From Streptomyces sp. DI166 (lineage in GTDB: Bacteria > Actinomycetota > Actinomycetes > Streptomycetales > Streptomycetaceae): 64,000 nt of DNA. The DNA lies in the NCBI RefSeq assembly GCF_900091315.1, contig NZ_FLSP01000018.1, positions 1 to 64,000 of the forward strand, in the 5' to 3' direction. The position numbers were made by a program, and so were the translations under genes. Below are positions 9,145 through 17,248 of the stretch, in pieces. The notes below the pieces were generated by a model. That model was not told the origin of the DNA. It saw nothing but the letters and a program-made list of their open reading frames with translations, and ran no database searches. Within the stretch, counting starts at the first letter, position 1. Every line of letters starts with the position of its first letter.

Positions 9145-9393
9145 TCAGGCCTGGTGCTTGAGGATGTAGTCGGTCGCGTCGCCGACCGTCTTGAGGTTCT
9201 TCACGTCCTCGTCCGGGATCTTGACGTCGAAGCGCTCTTCGGCGGCGACGACGACCTCGACCATGGACAGGGAGTCGACGTCCAGGTCGTCGGTGAAGGA
9301 CTTGTCCAGCTGGACGTCCTCGACCGGGATGCCGGCGATCTCGTTCACGATGTCGGCGAGACCGGCGACGATCTCTTCCTGAGTGGCGGCCAT
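9145..9393 (-). CDS. acpP: acyl carrier protein
   Basis: The ATG at 9393, preceded on the minus strand by GAAGGAG, gives 82 residues starting MAATQEEIVAGLADIV. The phosphopantetheine attachment site is the Ser in DLDVDSLSMVEV (about residue 41). The protein is very acidic, as expected for an ACP. It carries growing acyl chains between the fab enzymes around it; fabH is 107 bases upstream and fabF follows. Confidence 0.97.
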   Translation of the reverse strand: MAATQEEIVAGLADIVNEIAGIPVEDVQLDKSFTDDLDVDSLSMVEVVVAAEERFDVKIPDEDVKNLKTVGDATDYILKHQA

Positions 9394-9500
9394 GTCAGGC
9401 GCTCCTTCGTAGTAATCCAGAGGGTTTGGCAAGTGCCCGCCGCGTCAGCGGCAAGCAGGTACGGCCGGTCCGGACCGAGTGAAGATCCGGCACGGAGTGC

Positions 9501-10502
9501 CTAGGGGAGGGTAACGACAGTGGCGGCGTAGACGAGACCCGCCCCGAAGCCGATGACGAGCGCGGTGTCGCCGCTCTTCGCCGCGCCGGTCGCCAGGAGC
9601 CGCTCCATCGCGAGCGGGATCGAGGCGGCCGAGGTGTTGCCGGTGGTGCGGATGTCGCGGGCGACCGTGACATGCTCCGGCAGTTTCAGCGTCTTCACCA
9701 TCGAGTCGATGATCCGCTCGTTGGCCTGGTGGGGAATGAAGACGTCCAGGTCGTCCGGGGTGATCCCGGCCGCGTCCAGCGCCTGCTGGGCGACCTTCGC
9801 CATCTCGAACACGGCCCAGCGGAACACCGCCTGGCCCTCCTGCGTGATCGCAGGGAACTTGTCGACCTCGCCGGTGCGGTAGTCCGTCCACGGCACGGTC
9901 TGCTTGATGGTCTCGGCCTTGTCGCCCTCGGAGCCCCAGATGGTGGGGCCGATGGCGGGCTCCTCGGCGGGGCCGACGACGACCGCACCGGCACCGTCGC
10001 CGAACAGGAAGGCCGTGGCGCGGTCCTCCAGGTCGGTCAGGTCCGAGAGCCGCTCCACGCCGATGACCAGCACGTATTCCGCGCTGCCTTCGACGATCAT
10101 GCCCTTGGCGAGGGTCAGGCCGTAGCCGAAGCCCGCGCAGCCGGCCGAGATGTCGAAGGCGGCGGCCTTGTTCGTGCCGAGCTTGTCGGCGATCTCGGTG
10201 GCGACGGCCGGGGTCTGCTTGAAGTGCGAGACGGTGGAGACGATCACGCCGCCGATCTGCTCGGCGGAGATACCGGCGTCGGCGATGGCCTTGCCGGACG
10301 CCTCGATCGACATGGCGGCCACGGTCTCCTCGTCGGAGGCCCAGTGCCGGGTCTCGATCCCGGAGCGCGAGCGGATCCACTCGTCGGAGGAGTCGATCTT
10401 TTCGAGGATCACCTCGTTCGGCACGACCCGGGTGGGACGGTAGCCGCCCACACCGAGGATGCGCGCGTACGGGGCACCCTTGCTGGGCCTGATCTTCGAC
10501 AT
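9501..10502 (-). CDS. fabH: beta-ketoacyl-ACP synthase III
   Basis: FabH starts chain synthesis by condensing an acyl-CoA starter with malonyl-ACP; in Streptomyces it accepts branched starters. The start at 10502 (MSKIRPSKGAPYARILGVG) has AAGGAG upstream and lies 16 bases after fabD; an earlier in-frame start at 10526 would overlap fabD. The 333 residues contain the triad Cys in SAGCAGFGYG, His in IPHQAN and Asn in TTGNTSAAS. It is the second gene of the fab operon. Confidence 0.96.
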   Translation of the reverse strand: MSKIRPSKGAPYARILGVGGYRPTRVVPNEVILEKIDSSDEWIRSRSGIETRHWASDEETVAAMSIEASGKAIADAGISAEQIGGVIVSTVSHFKQTPAVATEIADKLGTNKAAAFDISAGCAGFGYGLTLAKGMIVEGSAEYVLVIGVERLSDLTDLEDRATAFLFGDGAGAVVVGPAEEPAIGPTIWGSEGDKAETIKQTVPWTDYRTGEVDKFPAITQEGQAVFRWAVFEMAKVAQQALDAAGITPDDLDVFIPHQANERIIDSMVKTLKLPEHVTVARDIRTTGNTSAASIPLAMERLLATGAAKSGDTALVIGFGAGLVYAATVVTLP

Positions 10503-10518
10503 CTGCTCGGACTCCTTG

Positions 10519-11433
10519 TCAGGCACTGTGCTCGGCGATCAGCTCGCGAGCCGCGTCGAGGTCGTCGGGGGTCTTCAGGGCGAGCGTCTTCACGCCGGGC
10601 AGCGCGCGCTTGGCGAGGCCGGTCAGGGTGCCGCCGGGGCACACCTCCAGCAGCGCCGTGACACCCAGCTCCTTGAAGGTCTCCATGCACAGGTCCCAGC
10701 GGACCGGGTTGGCGACCTGGCCGACCAGCCGCTCCAGCACCTCGGCGCCGGTGGCCACGGCCTGACCGTCCTTGTTGGAGACGTAGGCGACCTTCGGGTC
10801 GTTCGCGGACAGCTCCTTGGCGGCCTCGGCGAGCGCGTCCACGGCGGGCGCCATGTGGTGCGTGTGGAAGGCTCCGGCGACCTTCAGCGGGACGACCTTG
10901 CGCACGCCCTCGGGCTTGTCCTCGGCGAGCGCGGCGAGCTGCTCCAGGGTGCCGGCGGCCACGATCTGACCGGCGCCGTTGATGTTCGCCGGGGTCAGGC
11001 CGAGCTTCTCCAGGTGCGCGACCGAGGTCTCGGGGTCGCCGCCGAGCAGCGCCGACATCCCGGTCTCGGTGATCGCGGCGGCCTCGGCCATGGCGAGCCC
11101 GCGCCTGCGTACGAGGGTGAGGGCGGCGGTGTCGTCCAGGACGCCCGCGAAGGCGGCGGCGGTGATCTCACCGACGCTGTGCCCGGCGACGGCGCCCGGA
11201 GTGACGGCACCCAGTGCCGCGGCGGACAGGATTCCGGCAGCGACCAGCAGCGGCTGGGCCACCGACGTGTCCCGGATCTCGTCCGCGTCGGCCTTGGTGC
11301 CGTAGTGGACGAGATCGAGGCCGACGGCGTCGGACCAGGCGGCGACGCGGTCAGCGGCGCCGGGCAGGTCGAGCCAGGGAGTCAGGAAGCCGGGCGTCTG
11401 GGCGCCCTGGCCGGGAGCGACGAGTACGAGCAC
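10519..11433 (-). CDS. fabD: malonyl-CoA:ACP malonyltransferase
   Basis: FabD loads malonyl groups onto ACP. I chose the GTG at 11433 because the protein then begins MLVLVAPGQGAQTPGFL, as I recall for the S. coelicolor enzyme; a GTG two codons earlier (11439) is also possible. Motifs are GQGAQ at the start, the nucleophile in GHSVGE, the AGAFHTHHM histidine region, and SNKDG near the end. The protein lacks a short insert before GHSVGE that I recall in S. coelicolor. It is the first gene of the operon, divided from fasR by about 90 bases. Confidence 0.95.
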   Translation of the reverse strand: MLVLVAPGQGAQTPGFLTPWLDLPGAADRVAAWSDAVGLDLVHYGTKADADEIRDTSVAQPLLVAAGILSAAALGAVTPGAVAGHSVGEITAAAFAGVLDDTAALTLVRRRGLAMAEAAAITETGMSALLGGDPETSVAHLEKLGLTPANINGAGQIVAAGTLEQLAALAEDKPEGVRKVVPLKVAGAFHTHHMAPAVDALAEAAKELSANDPKVAYVSNKDGQAVATGAEVLERLVGQVANPVRWDLCMETFKELGVTALLEVCPGGTLTGLAKRALPGVKTLALKTPDDLDAARELIAEHSA

Positions 11434-11496
11434 TCTCACACTCTCTCTTGTGGACGGCCACGGCCGCCCGTGGGGACAGGGACGAAGAACAGCAGG

Positions 11497-11523
11497 GGGT
11501 TTTGTGGACCCCCGACAAAACCC
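11497..11523. promoter_or_regulatory. inverted repeat between fasR and fabD (candidate FasR site or fasR terminator)
   Basis: GGGTTTTGT (11497-11505) and ACAAAACCC (11515-11523) form a perfect 9-base inverted repeat with a 9-base spacer. It touches the fasR stop codon and lies upstream of fabD. FasR of S. coelicolor is known to bind the fabDHPF promoter; whether this repeat is that site or a fasR terminator is unresolved. Confidence 0.45.
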
Positions 11524-12728
11524 TACGGCTGAAGATCGCCGTCGACCAGACGCCCCAGGATCAGCGCGATCCGCAGCGTGAACGCTGAACGTACGTCCGA
11601 AGGCGACCAGCCGGTGACGTCAGTCACACGTCGAAGCCGGTAGCGCACGGTGTTGGGGTGCACGAACAGCATCCGGGCGGCGCCCTCCAGACTGCTCGCC
11701 TGTTCCAGATAGACCGAGAGGGTCTCCAGGAGTGCGGAGCCGGCCTCCTCCAGCGGTCTGTAGATCTCCTCCACCAACTGCTCGCGCGCGCTGGGATCTC
11801 CGGCGATCGCGCGCTCCGGAAGCAGGTCGTCCGCCAGGACGGGCCGCGGGGCGTCCTGCCAGGCGGAGCACGCCTTCAGCCCGGCGGCGGCGGCCTGCGC
11901 GGACCGGGTGGCGGCCAGCAGATCGGGCACGATCGGCCCGGCCACCACCGGTCCGGCGGCATACGGGCCGATCAGGGACTTCGCGACGGCGAGCGGGTTG
12001 TCGCTGCCGCCCGCGATCACCACGAGCCGGTCGCCGAGCACCCCGGTGAGCACCTGGAGCTTGGCGTGCCGGGCGGCCCGCCGGATCGCCTCCACGGTCA
12101 GCTCGGAGTCCCCGTCGGGCGCGGTGCCGAGCACCACGCAGACGTGCTCCGGGGAGTTCCAGCCGAGCGCGGCGGCCCGGGAGACGGCGCCCTCGTCGGC
12201 CTCGCCGCTGAGCACCGCGTTGACCACCAGCGACTCCAGGCGGGCGTCCCAGGCACCGCGTGCCTCGGCGGCCTGGGCGTAGACCTGGGCGGTGGCGAAG
12301 GCGATCTCGCGGGCGTAGACGAGCAGGGCCTCGCGCAGCACGGACTCGTCGCCCGGGGCGGCCACCTCGTCGATGGCGGACTCCATGACCTCGATGGTGG
12401 TGCGCACCATCTCCACGGTCTGCCGCAGCGTGATGGCCCGGGTCAGCTCGCGCGGGGCGGTGCCGAAGACGTCCGTGGAGATCGCCTGCGGGGCGTCCGG
12501 GTGCCGGAACCACTCGGTGAACGCCGCGATACCGGCCTGGGCGACCAGGCCGATCCAGGAACGGTTCTCCGGGGGCATCGCCCGGTACCACGGCAGGGTC
12601 TCGTCCATGCGCGTGATGGCCTGGGCGGCCAGGGAGCCGGAGGACTTCTCCAGCCGCTTCAGGGTCGCTGCGTGCGGGTGGACGTCATGCGCTGCGGCTT
12701 CGGACTTGTGGGCTTCGGGTTCGGGCAC
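11523..12728 (-). CDS. fasR: PucR-type transcriptional activator of fatty acid synthesis
   Basis: The 401-residue protein has the PucR C-terminal helix-turn-helix (LFVHPNTVRYRLRRV, about 355-370) and a GGDEF-like central region with VCVVLGTAPDG. Its location directly upstream of fabD, on the same strand, matches FasR of S. coelicolor, which activates fabDHPF. It probably senses acyl-CoA levels by inference from that work. The regulator and operon are separated by a short promoter region holding the inverted repeat at 11497. Confidence 0.92.
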   Translation of the reverse strand: MPEPEAHKSEAAAHDVHPHAATLKRLEKSSGSLAAQAITRMDETLPWYRAMPPENRSWIGLVAQAGIAAFTEWFRHPDAPQAISTDVFGTAPRELTRAITLRQTVEMVRTTIEVMESAIDEVAAPGDESVLREALLVYAREIAFATAQVYAQAAEARGAWDARLESLVVNAVLSGEADEGAVSRAAALGWNSPEHVCVVLGTAPDGDSELTVEAIRRAARHAKLQVLTGVLGDRLVVIAGGSDNPLAVAKSLIGPYAAGPVVAGPIVPDLLAATRSAQAAAAGLKACSAWQDAPRPVLADDLLPERAIAGDPSAREQLVEEIYRPLEEAGSALLETLSVYLEQASSLEGAARMLFVHPNTVRYRLRRVTDVTGWSPSDVRSAFTLRIALILGRLVDGDLQP

Positions 12729-12791
12729 GGGGACAAGACTGCCTTATCCGGACGGGCGAGTGCGCCGTCGGGGTCTACGGTGGGGTCCGTG

Positions 12792-13445
12792 ATGGACGTA
12801 CGGCGCGCCGACGAGCGCTACCCAGGCGGCGACGAGGAGGCCGGGATCACCTCCCGGCACGCCTTCTCCTTCGGGCCCCACTACGACCCGGACAACCTCC
12901 GGTTCGGCGCGATGATCGCCTGCAACGAGGAGCGGCTGGCGCCCGGCGCGGGCTTCGACGAGCACCCGCACAGCCACACCGAGATCGTGACCTGGGTGGT
13001 GGAGGGCGAGCTGACCCACCGCGACTCGACGGGACACGAAACGAAGGTACGGGCCGGTGACGTACAGCGCCTGAGCGCCGCGTCGGGCGTCCGGCACGTG
13101 GAACGCAACGACGGCGACACCCCGCTGACCTTCGTCCAGACCTGGCTGGCCCCGCTCCAGCCGGGCGGCGACCCCACGTACGACCACGTCCCCGGCATCG
13201 CCGACTCCACCCCGTACGCCGTCCCCGAGGCCGGCACCCTGCTCCACGTCCGCCGTCTGACCCCGGGCGAGCGCACGGCGGTGCCGGACTCGGAGCGGGT
13301 CTACGTCCATGTGGTGCGCGGCGAGATCCGGCTGAGCGACGAGACGCTGACCGCCGGGGACGCGGCACGGCTCAGTGCGGAGACGGACCTGGAGGCGGTC
13401 GCGGTGACCGCGGCGGAACTGCTGATCTGGGAGATGTCGGCCTAG
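12792..13445 (+). CDS. pirin family protein
   Basis: The 217-residue bicupin shows the pirin core DEHPHSHTEIVTWVVEGELT, whose His residues and Glu bind a metal in the N-terminal cupin, and FVQTWLAPLQPG further on. The start is the ATG at 12792 just after an in-frame GTG (12789); no strong ribosome site precedes it. Pirins vary from quercetin dioxygenases to transcription cofactors; the role here is unknown. It is divergent from fasR and its last four bases overlap the stop region of the convergent serine hydrolase gene. Confidence 0.9.
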   Translation: MDVRRADERYPGGDEEAGITSRHAFSFGPHYDPDNLRFGAMIACNEERLAPGAGFDEHPHSHTEIVTWVVEGELTHRDSTGHETKVRAGDVQRLSAASGVRHVERNDGDTPLTFVQTWLAPLQPGGDPTYDHVPGIADSTPYAVPEAGTLLHVRRLTPGERTAVPDSERVYVHVVRGEIRLSDETLTAGDAARLSAETDLEAVAVTAAELLIWEMSA

Positions 13446-14269
13446 CGGGCGCCCCGGACCTCCGTCAGTACGGCGTCGGTGAAGGCGGGCCACGCCTCGA
13501 TCGCCCAGGGTCCGAAGGCCCGGTCGGTCAGGGCGACACAGGCGACGCCCGCGTCCGGGTCGATCCACAGGAAGGTGCCGGACTGCCCGAAGTGCCCGAA
13601 GGTACGCGGAGAGGACCCCGAGCCGGTCCAGTGGGGCGACTTGCCGTCGCGGATCTCGAAGCCGAGCCCCCAGTCGTTGGGGTTCTGGTGCCCGTACCCC
13701 GGCAGCACGCCCTTGGTCCCCGGGTACTGCACGCTCATGGCCTCGGCGACGGTCCGGGGGTCGAGGAGCCGGGGCGCCTGCACTTCGGCGGCGAACCGCA
13801 GCAGATCCTCCACGGTGGACACGCCGTCCTTGGCGCAGGAGCCCTCCAGAGACGTCGAGCCCATCCCCAGCGGCTCCAGCACCGCCTGCCGCAGATACTC
13901 CGCGAACGGGATGTCGGCCGCCTTGGCGATGTGGTCGCCGAGCTGCTCGAACCCGGCGTTGGAGTACAGCCGCCGCTCCCCGGGCGGGGCCAGCACCCGG
14001 TGCTCGTCGAAGGCCAGCCCCGAGGTGTGCGCGAGCAGATGCCGCACGGTGGCCCCCTCCGGCCCGGCGGCCTCGTCCAGTTCGACGGCCCCCTCCTCGT
14101 ACGCGACGAGCGCGGCGTACGCGGCCAGCGGCTTGGTGACGGAGGCCAGCGGGAACCGCCGCGCCGTCTCCCCGTGCACCCCGAGGACAGTGCCGTCCGC
14201 CCGCACCACGCCGGCGGCGGCGTGCGGAACGGGCCAGTTTTCGATCAACGCGAGACTGCTCAGCGACAT
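13442..14269 (-). CDS. serine hydrolase, class C beta-lactamase / penicillin-binding-protein-like
   Basis: This 275-residue protein carries SVTK (about 43-46) as the SxxK nucleophile motif, YSNAG as the YxN motif, and HFGQSG in place of the third KTG box. No signal peptide is present, so it is probably cytoplasmic and more likely an esterase or D-amino peptidase than a secreted beta-lactamase. It is convergent with the pirin gene and 18 bases downstream of a GNAT gene on the same strand, with which it may form an operon. Confidence 0.88.
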   Translation of the reverse strand: MSLSSLALIENWPVPHAAAGVVRADGTVLGVHGETARRFPLASVTKPLAAYAALVAYEEGAVELDEAAGPEGATVRHLLAHTSGLAFDEHRVLAPPGERRLYSNAGFEQLGDHIAKAADIPFAEYLRQAVLEPLGMGSTSLEGSCAKDGVSTVEDLLRFAAEVQAPRLLDPRTVAEAMSVQYPGTKGVLPGYGHQNPNDWGLGFEIRDGKSPHWTGSGSSPRTFGHFGQSGTFLWIDPDAGVACVALTDRAFGPWAIEAWPAFTDAVLTEVRGAR

Positions 14270-14287
14270 GCCTGGAGCCTAAGCCGC

Positions 14288-14758
14288 TCACAGGTGCAGC
14301 CGCATCGAGGGGTCCGGGTCGCGGGTGAAGCCCAGGGAGGCGTACAGGGGCTCGGCCGACTCCGTGGCGGTGAGCATGACGTAGCCCGCGTCCTTCGTAC
14401 GGAACCAGGCCAGCAGGTCCTCCATGCAGGCCCGGGCGTAGCCGCGGCGGCGGGCGGTGGGGTCGGTGGCGACGCTGAAGACGTAGCCGATCCGGCCGTG
14501 CGGGTTGCCGGAGCGGCCGATGCGGTACTCCAGGGTCCCGGCGGCCAGGGCCGCCAACCCACCCGGGCTGTCGGGGTGGTCCACCACGAACGCGGCGAAG
14601 TCGTCGTCGGGGGAGGACAGTCGGGCGCGCAGGGTGGGCAACGACTCCGCGTGCCAGCCGGTTTCGCCGGGCTCCGGGGCCATGGAGTCGATCATCACCT
14701 GACGCAGCCTCAGCACTTCGGCGGCGTCCTCGGGCGTGGCACGGCGTACGAGGCTCAT
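14288..14758 (-). CDS. GNAT family N-acetyltransferase
   Basis: The start at 14758 (MSLVRRATPEDAAEVLRLR) gives 156 residues and avoids reading into the MerR promoter. The acetyl-CoA binding motif is VATDPTARRRGYARACM, followed by AEPLYASLGFTRDPD, the usual GNAT ending. The substrate is unknown. It is divergent from the merR gene and probably co-transcribed with the serine hydrolase downstream. Confidence 0.88.
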   Translation of the reverse strand: MSLVRRATPEDAAEVLRLRQVMIDSMAPEPGETGWHAESLPTLRARLSSPDDDFAAFVVDHPDSPGGLAALAAGTLEYRIGRSGNPHGRIGYVFSVATDPTARRRGYARACMEDLLAWFRTKDAGYVMLTATESAEPLYASLGFTRDPDPSMRLHL

Positions 14759-14817
14759 ACGGCGCACGGTAGTTGTGGCGGTCACCGCACGTCGCCCGGA
14801 TTTCTTACCGTTTCCGC

Positions 14818-14848
14818 TTGCTTGGAGCGCACTCCAAGGCCATAGCGT
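14818..14848 (+). promoter_or_regulatory. MerR-type promoter with operator palindrome
   Basis: The palindrome CTTGGAG-CGCA-CTCCAAG (14821-14838, perfect 7-base arms) sits between TTGCTT (14818-14823) and a -10-like TAGCGT (14843-14848). The 19-base spacer is the overlong spacing that MerR activators correct by twisting DNA. Transcription would begin close to the ATG at 14856, so the mRNA may be nearly leaderless. Confidence 0.8.
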
Positions 14849-14855
14849 GGAGCGC

Positions 14856-15320
14856 ATGACGGTGATGGAGACCACGGGTACCAGGACCGACACCTGCGCG
14901 GGTCCGCCCCGCGCGGACCGCCGACCGGACGGGCAGGACAGCTACACGATCAGCGAGGTCGCCGCCTTCACCGGCCTGACCGCGCACACCCTGCGCTGGT
15001 ACGAGCGGATCGGCCTGATGCCGCACATCGACCGCTCGCACACCGGCCAGCGCCGCTACAGCAACCGCGACCTGGACTGGCTCGACCTGGTCGGCAAGCT
15101 CCGGCTCACCGGTATGCCCGTCGCCGACATGGTCCGCTACGCCGAACTGGTCCGCGAGGGCGACCACACCTACGGCGAGCGCTACGAACTGCTGGAGCAG
15201 ACCCGCCGGGACGTGCTGTCCCGGATCGCGGAACTCCAGGACACGCTCGCCGTCCTCGACCGCAAGATCGCTTTCTACGGCGACGCCGGGCACGCCCTGG
15301 CGTCGGAAAGGCCCCGATGA
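14856..15320 (+). CDS. MerR family transcriptional regulator
   Basis: The 154-residue regulator has the MerR winged helix (YTISEVAAFTGLTAHTLRWYERIGL) from about residue 28, then GQRRYSNRDL, and a coiled-coil dimer helix rich in Glu and Arg. There is no Cys-rich metal site, so it is not of the metal-sensing type. Starts at 14856 or 14865 are both possible. It overlaps the aldo/keto reductase gene by four bases (ATGA), so the two are translationally coupled and probably both controlled by the palindromic promoter. Confidence 0.92.
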   Translation: MTVMETTGTRTDTCAGPPRADRRPDGQDSYTISEVAAFTGLTAHTLRWYERIGLMPHIDRSHTGQRRYSNRDLDWLDLVGKLRLTGMPVADMVRYAELVREGDHTYGERYELLEQTRRDVLSRIAELQDTLAVLDRKIAFYGDAGHALASERPR

Positions 15321-16336
15321 CCGACAACAGCAGGATCGCGACCGTACAGCTGGGCGACAAGGGCCCCGAGACGGGAGTGCAGGGCCTCGGCTGCATGGGC
15401 ATGAGCTTCGCCTACGGCCCCTCGGACGCCAAGGAGTCCCGCGCCACCCTGGAGCGGGCCCTGGAACTCGGCGTCACCCTCTACGACACCGCCGACGCCT
15501 ACGGCGCGGGCGAGAACGAACTCTTCCTGTCGCCCTTCTTCCGCGCCCACCGCGACGAGGTCGTCGTCGCGACCAAGTTCGCCCTGTCCATCCCGCCGGG
15601 TGAGCCCACGCGCCGGGTCATCCGCAACGACGCCCCCTACATCCGCCAGGCCGTCGAGGCGAGTCTGAAGCGGCTGGACGTCGAGACCATCGACCTCTAC
15701 TACATGCACCGGCGCGATGTGAACGTCCCCATCGAGGACACCGTCGCCGTCATGGCGGAGCTGGTCCGCGAGGGCAAGGTCAAGCACCTGGGCCTGAGCG
15801 AGGTCACCGCCGCCGAACTGCGCGCCGCGCACGCCGTGCACCCCATCGCCGCCGTGCAGTCGGAGTGGTCGCTGTTCAGCCGGGACATCGAGGCCCAGGT
15901 GGTCCCCGCCGCCCGCGAACTGGGTGTGGCCCTGGTGCCGTACTCCCCGCTGGGCCGGGGTTTCCTCGCCGGTTCCTTCGGCTCGGCCGACAAGGACCTC
16001 ACCGAGGGCGACTTCCGCCGTCAGCAGCCCCGTTTCACCGGCGAGAACGCCGCCGCCAACGCCGCGCTCCTCGCGCCGATCCGCAAGCTCGCGGACGCGC
16101 ACGGCGTCTCCCTCGGCCAGATCGCCCTCGCCTGGGTCCAGCAGCAGGCGAAGGTCCACGGCCTGCCCGTGGTCCCGATCCCCGGCACCCGCAGGCCGAG
16201 CCGGGTGGAGGAGAACACGGCCGCCACCCGGATCGAACTGACCGCCGAGGAACTGGGGTTGCTGGAGCCGATCGCCGGACAGGTGGCCGGGGACCGGTAC
16301 GCGGACATGACGTTCACGTCCGCCGGCCGCGAATAG
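15317..16336 (+). CDS. aldo/keto reductase
   Basis: This 339-residue NADPH-dependent reductase has the catalytic set Asp/Tyr in LYDTADAYGAGENE, Lys in VVATKF and His in DLYYMHRRD. The cofactor region VVPIPGTRRPSRVEENTAA follows near the C-terminus. Such enzymes reduce aldehydes and ketones; pairing with a MerR regulator suggests response to a reactive carbonyl or oxidant, which is inference. It begins inside the last codons of merR. Confidence 0.94.
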   Translation: MTDNSRIATVQLGDKGPETGVQGLGCMGMSFAYGPSDAKESRATLERALELGVTLYDTADAYGAGENELFLSPFFRAHRDEVVVATKFALSIPPGEPTRRVIRNDAPYIRQAVEASLKRLDVETIDLYYMHRRDVNVPIEDTVAVMAELVREGKVKHLGLSEVTAAELRAAHAVHPIAAVQSEWSLFSRDIEAQVVPAARELGVALVPYSPLGRGFLAGSFGSADKDLTEGDFRRQQPRFTGENAAANAALLAPIRKLADAHGVSLGQIALAWVQQQAKVHGLPVVPIPGTRRPSRVEENTAATRIELTAEELGLLEPIAGQVAGDRYADMTFTSAGRE

Positions 16337-16339
16337 GCG

Positions 16340-17203
16340 CTACAACTCGGCCAGCAGTTGGGCCTTCTTCACCGAGAACTCCTCGTCGGTGACCAGCCCG
16401 GCCTGGTGCAGTTCCCCGAGGTGACGGATCCGCTCGGCGATGTCCGCGGGGTCCCGGCGCGGTGCGACCACCGCCGGGACCGCGGGCCCCGCCGAGCGCA
16501 CCGCCGCGAGCACCGACGCCGCGAACGGCAGCGATTCGTGCACCGGCCCGTACCCGAGCCCGAACACCACGGCCGCCGGATCGTGGTCGACCTGCGCCGG
16601 GGAGTCCACCCCGCGCCTGAGCAGCCGCAGATACCCCTCGAACACCTCGGGGGAGCGCCACTCCACGCCGGTCAGGTCACTGATCGCGAAGGACTGGTCG
16701 CCCGCCTTCCACTTGGCCGAGGACGCGCCCGTCCAGAACCAGCGGAAGGAGACCGTGCGCCCGTCGAAGGACGCCTTGCCGTCGTACGCCTTGAACGACC
16801 GCGGCGGCTCGGGCGCCGCCACCAGGAAACGGTCCGCGGGCCCGGACTCGCCCAACTGCCCCTTGAGTTCGTCGGCGTAGTACTCCGCGAGCGTCTCGCG
16901 GTCGGCCGGCAGCACCAGCCGGTAGGGATCGCACCCTTCCTTCAGCTGCCCGTCCGCCGCCTCCAGCAGCGGATCGGCCCCGGGCCGCAGCTCGGCGCGG
17001 AGCACCACCGTCCCGCGCTTGCCCGGCGACAGCGTCACCCCCGATATCGCCGACAGCGGCACCCGGCGCTCACCGAGCGCCTGAAGGAGCTTGGGTGTTC
17101 GCATCCCCCGTTCGTAACGGATGAGCACGGAGTCGGACTCGAACTCCCAGGCGGCATGAAATCCGGCCAGTACGTCACCCATGCGGCTCATCGTATGCGG
17201 CAC
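16340..17203 (-). CDS. DUF4429 domain protein with C-terminal SHOCT motif
   Basis: The 287-residue form starts at a GTG (17203) with GGAGG five bases upstream; the ATG at 17182 (MGDVLAGFHAAWEF), the more conserved-looking start, has no visible site. Residues about 10-230 are two DUF4429 repeats (VSFRWFWTGASSAKWKAGDQ in the second). The last 35 residues (IRHLGELHQAGLVTDEEF) are a SHOCT motif, a short oligomerisation helix pair. Function is unknown; it is convergent with the reductase. Confidence 0.85.
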   Translation of the reverse strand: MPHTMSRMGDVLAGFHAAWEFESDSVLIRYERGMRTPKLLQALGERRVPLSAISGVTLSPGKRGTVVLRAELRPGADPLLEAADGQLKEGCDPYRLVLPADRETLAEYYADELKGQLGESGPADRFLVAAPEPPRSFKAYDGKASFDGRTVSFRWFWTGASSAKWKAGDQSFAISDLTGVEWRSPEVFEGYLRLLRRGVDSPAQVDHDPAAVVFGLGYGPVHESLPFAASVLAAVRSAGPAVPAVVAPRRDPADIAERIRHLGELHQAGLVTDEEFSVKKAQLLAEL

Positions 17204-17248
17204 GAGCTCCTCCGTCGCCTCCTCGCGCAGACCGTAGTTTCTGCGCCT

